Shown: one piece after another, positions 6,568 to 7,495 of the stretch | Numbering within the stretch: the first letter of the stretch is position 1 | Layout of the letters: every line of letters starts with the position of its first letter | Source: Planctomycetaceae bacterium | GTDB taxonomy: Bacteria; Planctomycetota; Planctomycetia; Pirellulales; Thermoguttaceae | Assembly (NCBI GenBank): GCA_009776995.1 | Contig: WRMR01000240.1 | Span: 1 to 7,495 of the forward strand | DNA: 7,495 bases | Direction of reading: 5' to 3' | Translations under genes and position numbers: made by a program | The notes under the pieces: generated by a model | The model's database searches: none | Seen by the model: only the letters and a program-made list of their open reading frames with translations | Told to the model about the DNA's origin: nothing

Positions 6568-7260
6568 TGGCATGACGGGCACTTCTTTTCTTTAGTGGAT
6601 GGTTTTGGTAAGTCTTTGGTTTGGTCTTTGCGAAAACGATTTAACAAGTCTCGCTGGATGATCTGAGGCAATTCTTTCTCCAACAAGAGGTCACTCAAAA
6701 TTTTTGCTTTGTCTTTTTCCGGTAATGCTGTGACCCAATCTTTGATTTCTTTAGCCGTCGGCTTCCTGGGATCATCACCGGCATTTTCGATGGACTTTTT
6801 CAAGGTCGCTTTGTCGAGATACATGAATTTGGCAAATGACTTCAAACGCCATGAGATCATCGCGAAACGAAGCGTATTTTTTGATCTCCTGCGATTCCTC
6901 CCACCATTCCTCACAATCTTCCGAATCGGCAGTCAGTTCAAAAATCAGGTCTCTCCCGATTTCGGTAATATCAAGGGTTTCACAATTTTCATACTGTTTG
7001 ACCAGATCAAAGTCAATTCGGTCACGAGGAATCTTGAACATGATGATCCGCGTTCCCCAATTGGCGTAATAGAGATGAATGTCGAAATACTTTTTCATCA
7101 ATTTGAGCGGGTCGGCCTTGAGATCACCATAGTTGTACTCATTGACAAAACGCCGGGAATTGATGTCCGCCCGCGTCGAAATTTTGCGCAACTCTTGTTG
7201 TTGCTTGTCTGTGAGCGGCGTGTCAACCGCCTCAAAATAATAATACTGGTATTCGCTCAT
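6555..7260 (-). pseudogene. hypothetical protein with broken frame (probable internal deletion)
   Basis: The first frame starts at ATG 7260 and runs to 6775 (161 residues). Its opening MSEYQYYYFEAVDTPLT, the RRFVNEYNYGDLKADPLKLM stretch (37-56) and YYANWGTRIIMF (64-75) match an uncharacterised family that I recognise only as hypothetical proteins of several hundred residues. Family character ends at about FRDDLM (132-137). The C-terminal part continues in another frame from about 6845, with LKSFAKFMYLDKATLKKS and WVTALPEKDKAKILSDLL, and ends at 6555 with a lysine-rich tail containing CPSC. As I recall the family, a middle segment of some tens of residues between these parts is missing. That fits an out-of-frame deletion near 6840-6850 better than a one-base error. 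It is the first gene of the reverse-strand unit and has no clear ribosome-binding site. It could still be expressed as two pieces. Confidence 0.75.
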
Positions 7261-7304
7261 GAAGATGTACTTGTTCGGTAAATAGTTATGGTCAATAAGG
7301 TGTC

Positions 7305-7333
7305 ATTATATGGGCAATGGAACCGGCGGGCAA
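7305..7333 (-). promoter_or_regulatory. sigma70-type promoter for the reverse-strand unit
   Basis: Read on the reverse strand, TTGCCC (7333-7328) and a perfect TATAAT (7310-7305) are separated by exactly 17 bases. Transcription would start near 7298, about 38 bases before ATG 7260. The position directly ahead of the first gene of the three-gene unit supports it. The 235 bases from 7261 to the window end hold no other convincing feature. Confidence 0.6.
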
Positions 7334-7495
7334 TATCCCAACTGTTTTTATCATAAATCACTGGCAAAAACAATCTGCGATTACAGTTTTTCTGCTTCTG
7401 CCTCAGACCGCCCTCTTGTCATCTTGCGTCGATGGTCATATACTTATGAAAATTTGATATTAGTTTGTGATTTCTCGATTTTTGAAAGCACACAT

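Noticed and set aside
6094..6666. 190-codon open frame on the forward strand
   Set aside because: It is antisense to the CcbP-like gene, which is a clear family match.
6709..7281. 190-codon open frame on the forward strand
   Set aside because: It lies antisense to the hypothetical gene, whose frames show family character. Its translation has no recognisable domain.
7381..7443. 20-codon reverse-strand frame with YDHRRKM near its start, possible end of an upstream gene
   Set aside because: It is closed by a stop upstream (7444-7446) and too short to assign. It may be a relic but cannot be supported.

Overview
This is a bacterial accessory region with mixed GC content. It holds two converging gene blocks, and no rRNA, tRNA, CRISPR array or intact transposase was seen. 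The families present (pRiA4b ORF-3-like protein, AlbA/Schlafen-like RecG-type regulator, CcbP-like protein, TOTE-type primase-helicase) are scattered widely in environmental Gram-negative bacteria, planctomycetes among them. The sequence does not fix the taxon. Several forward genes have clear Shine-Dalgarno sites, while two of the three reverse-strand starts have none that is convincing.

Forward block (about 91-3696). First comes a pRiA4b ORF-3-like protein, followed 21 bases later by an unusual fusion of a four-cysteine zinc ribbon, a cupin and a lysine-rich tail. A gap of 136 bases then carries a good sigma70-type promoter (TTGTTT-N17-TATAAT). It leads to an unrecognised 189-residue protein and, 17 bases on, an AlbA/Schlafen-like protein with a GHKL-type ATPase-like region and a winged helix. 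The latter gene is split by an apparent one-base deletion near 2240. An excellent Shine-Dalgarno site and an ATGA overlap at its end open a further tiny reading frame that also looks broken.

Reverse block (7260 back to 3736). A promoter-like TTGCCC-N17-TATAAT at 7333-7305 leads into three tightly packed genes. The first is a hypothetical protein whose frame is broken in the middle, apparently by an internal deletion. The second is a CcbP-like (Anabaena calcium-binding protein family) protein that starts in an ATGA overlap. The third is a 793-residue protein joining a zinc-binding archaeo-eukaryotic primase domain of the TOTE conflict-system type to a superfamily 2 helicase. The helicase motifs are well preserved except motif VI, where leucine sits at the usual second arginine.

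Taken together, the window looks like a genomic-conflict or defence-type neighbourhood. The primase-helicase is the strongest candidate effector, and the AlbA-type protein with its unknown partner is a second candidate module. Two or three genes carry frame lesions. Some fall in short T or A runs, so either ongoing decay or sequencing error must be considered.
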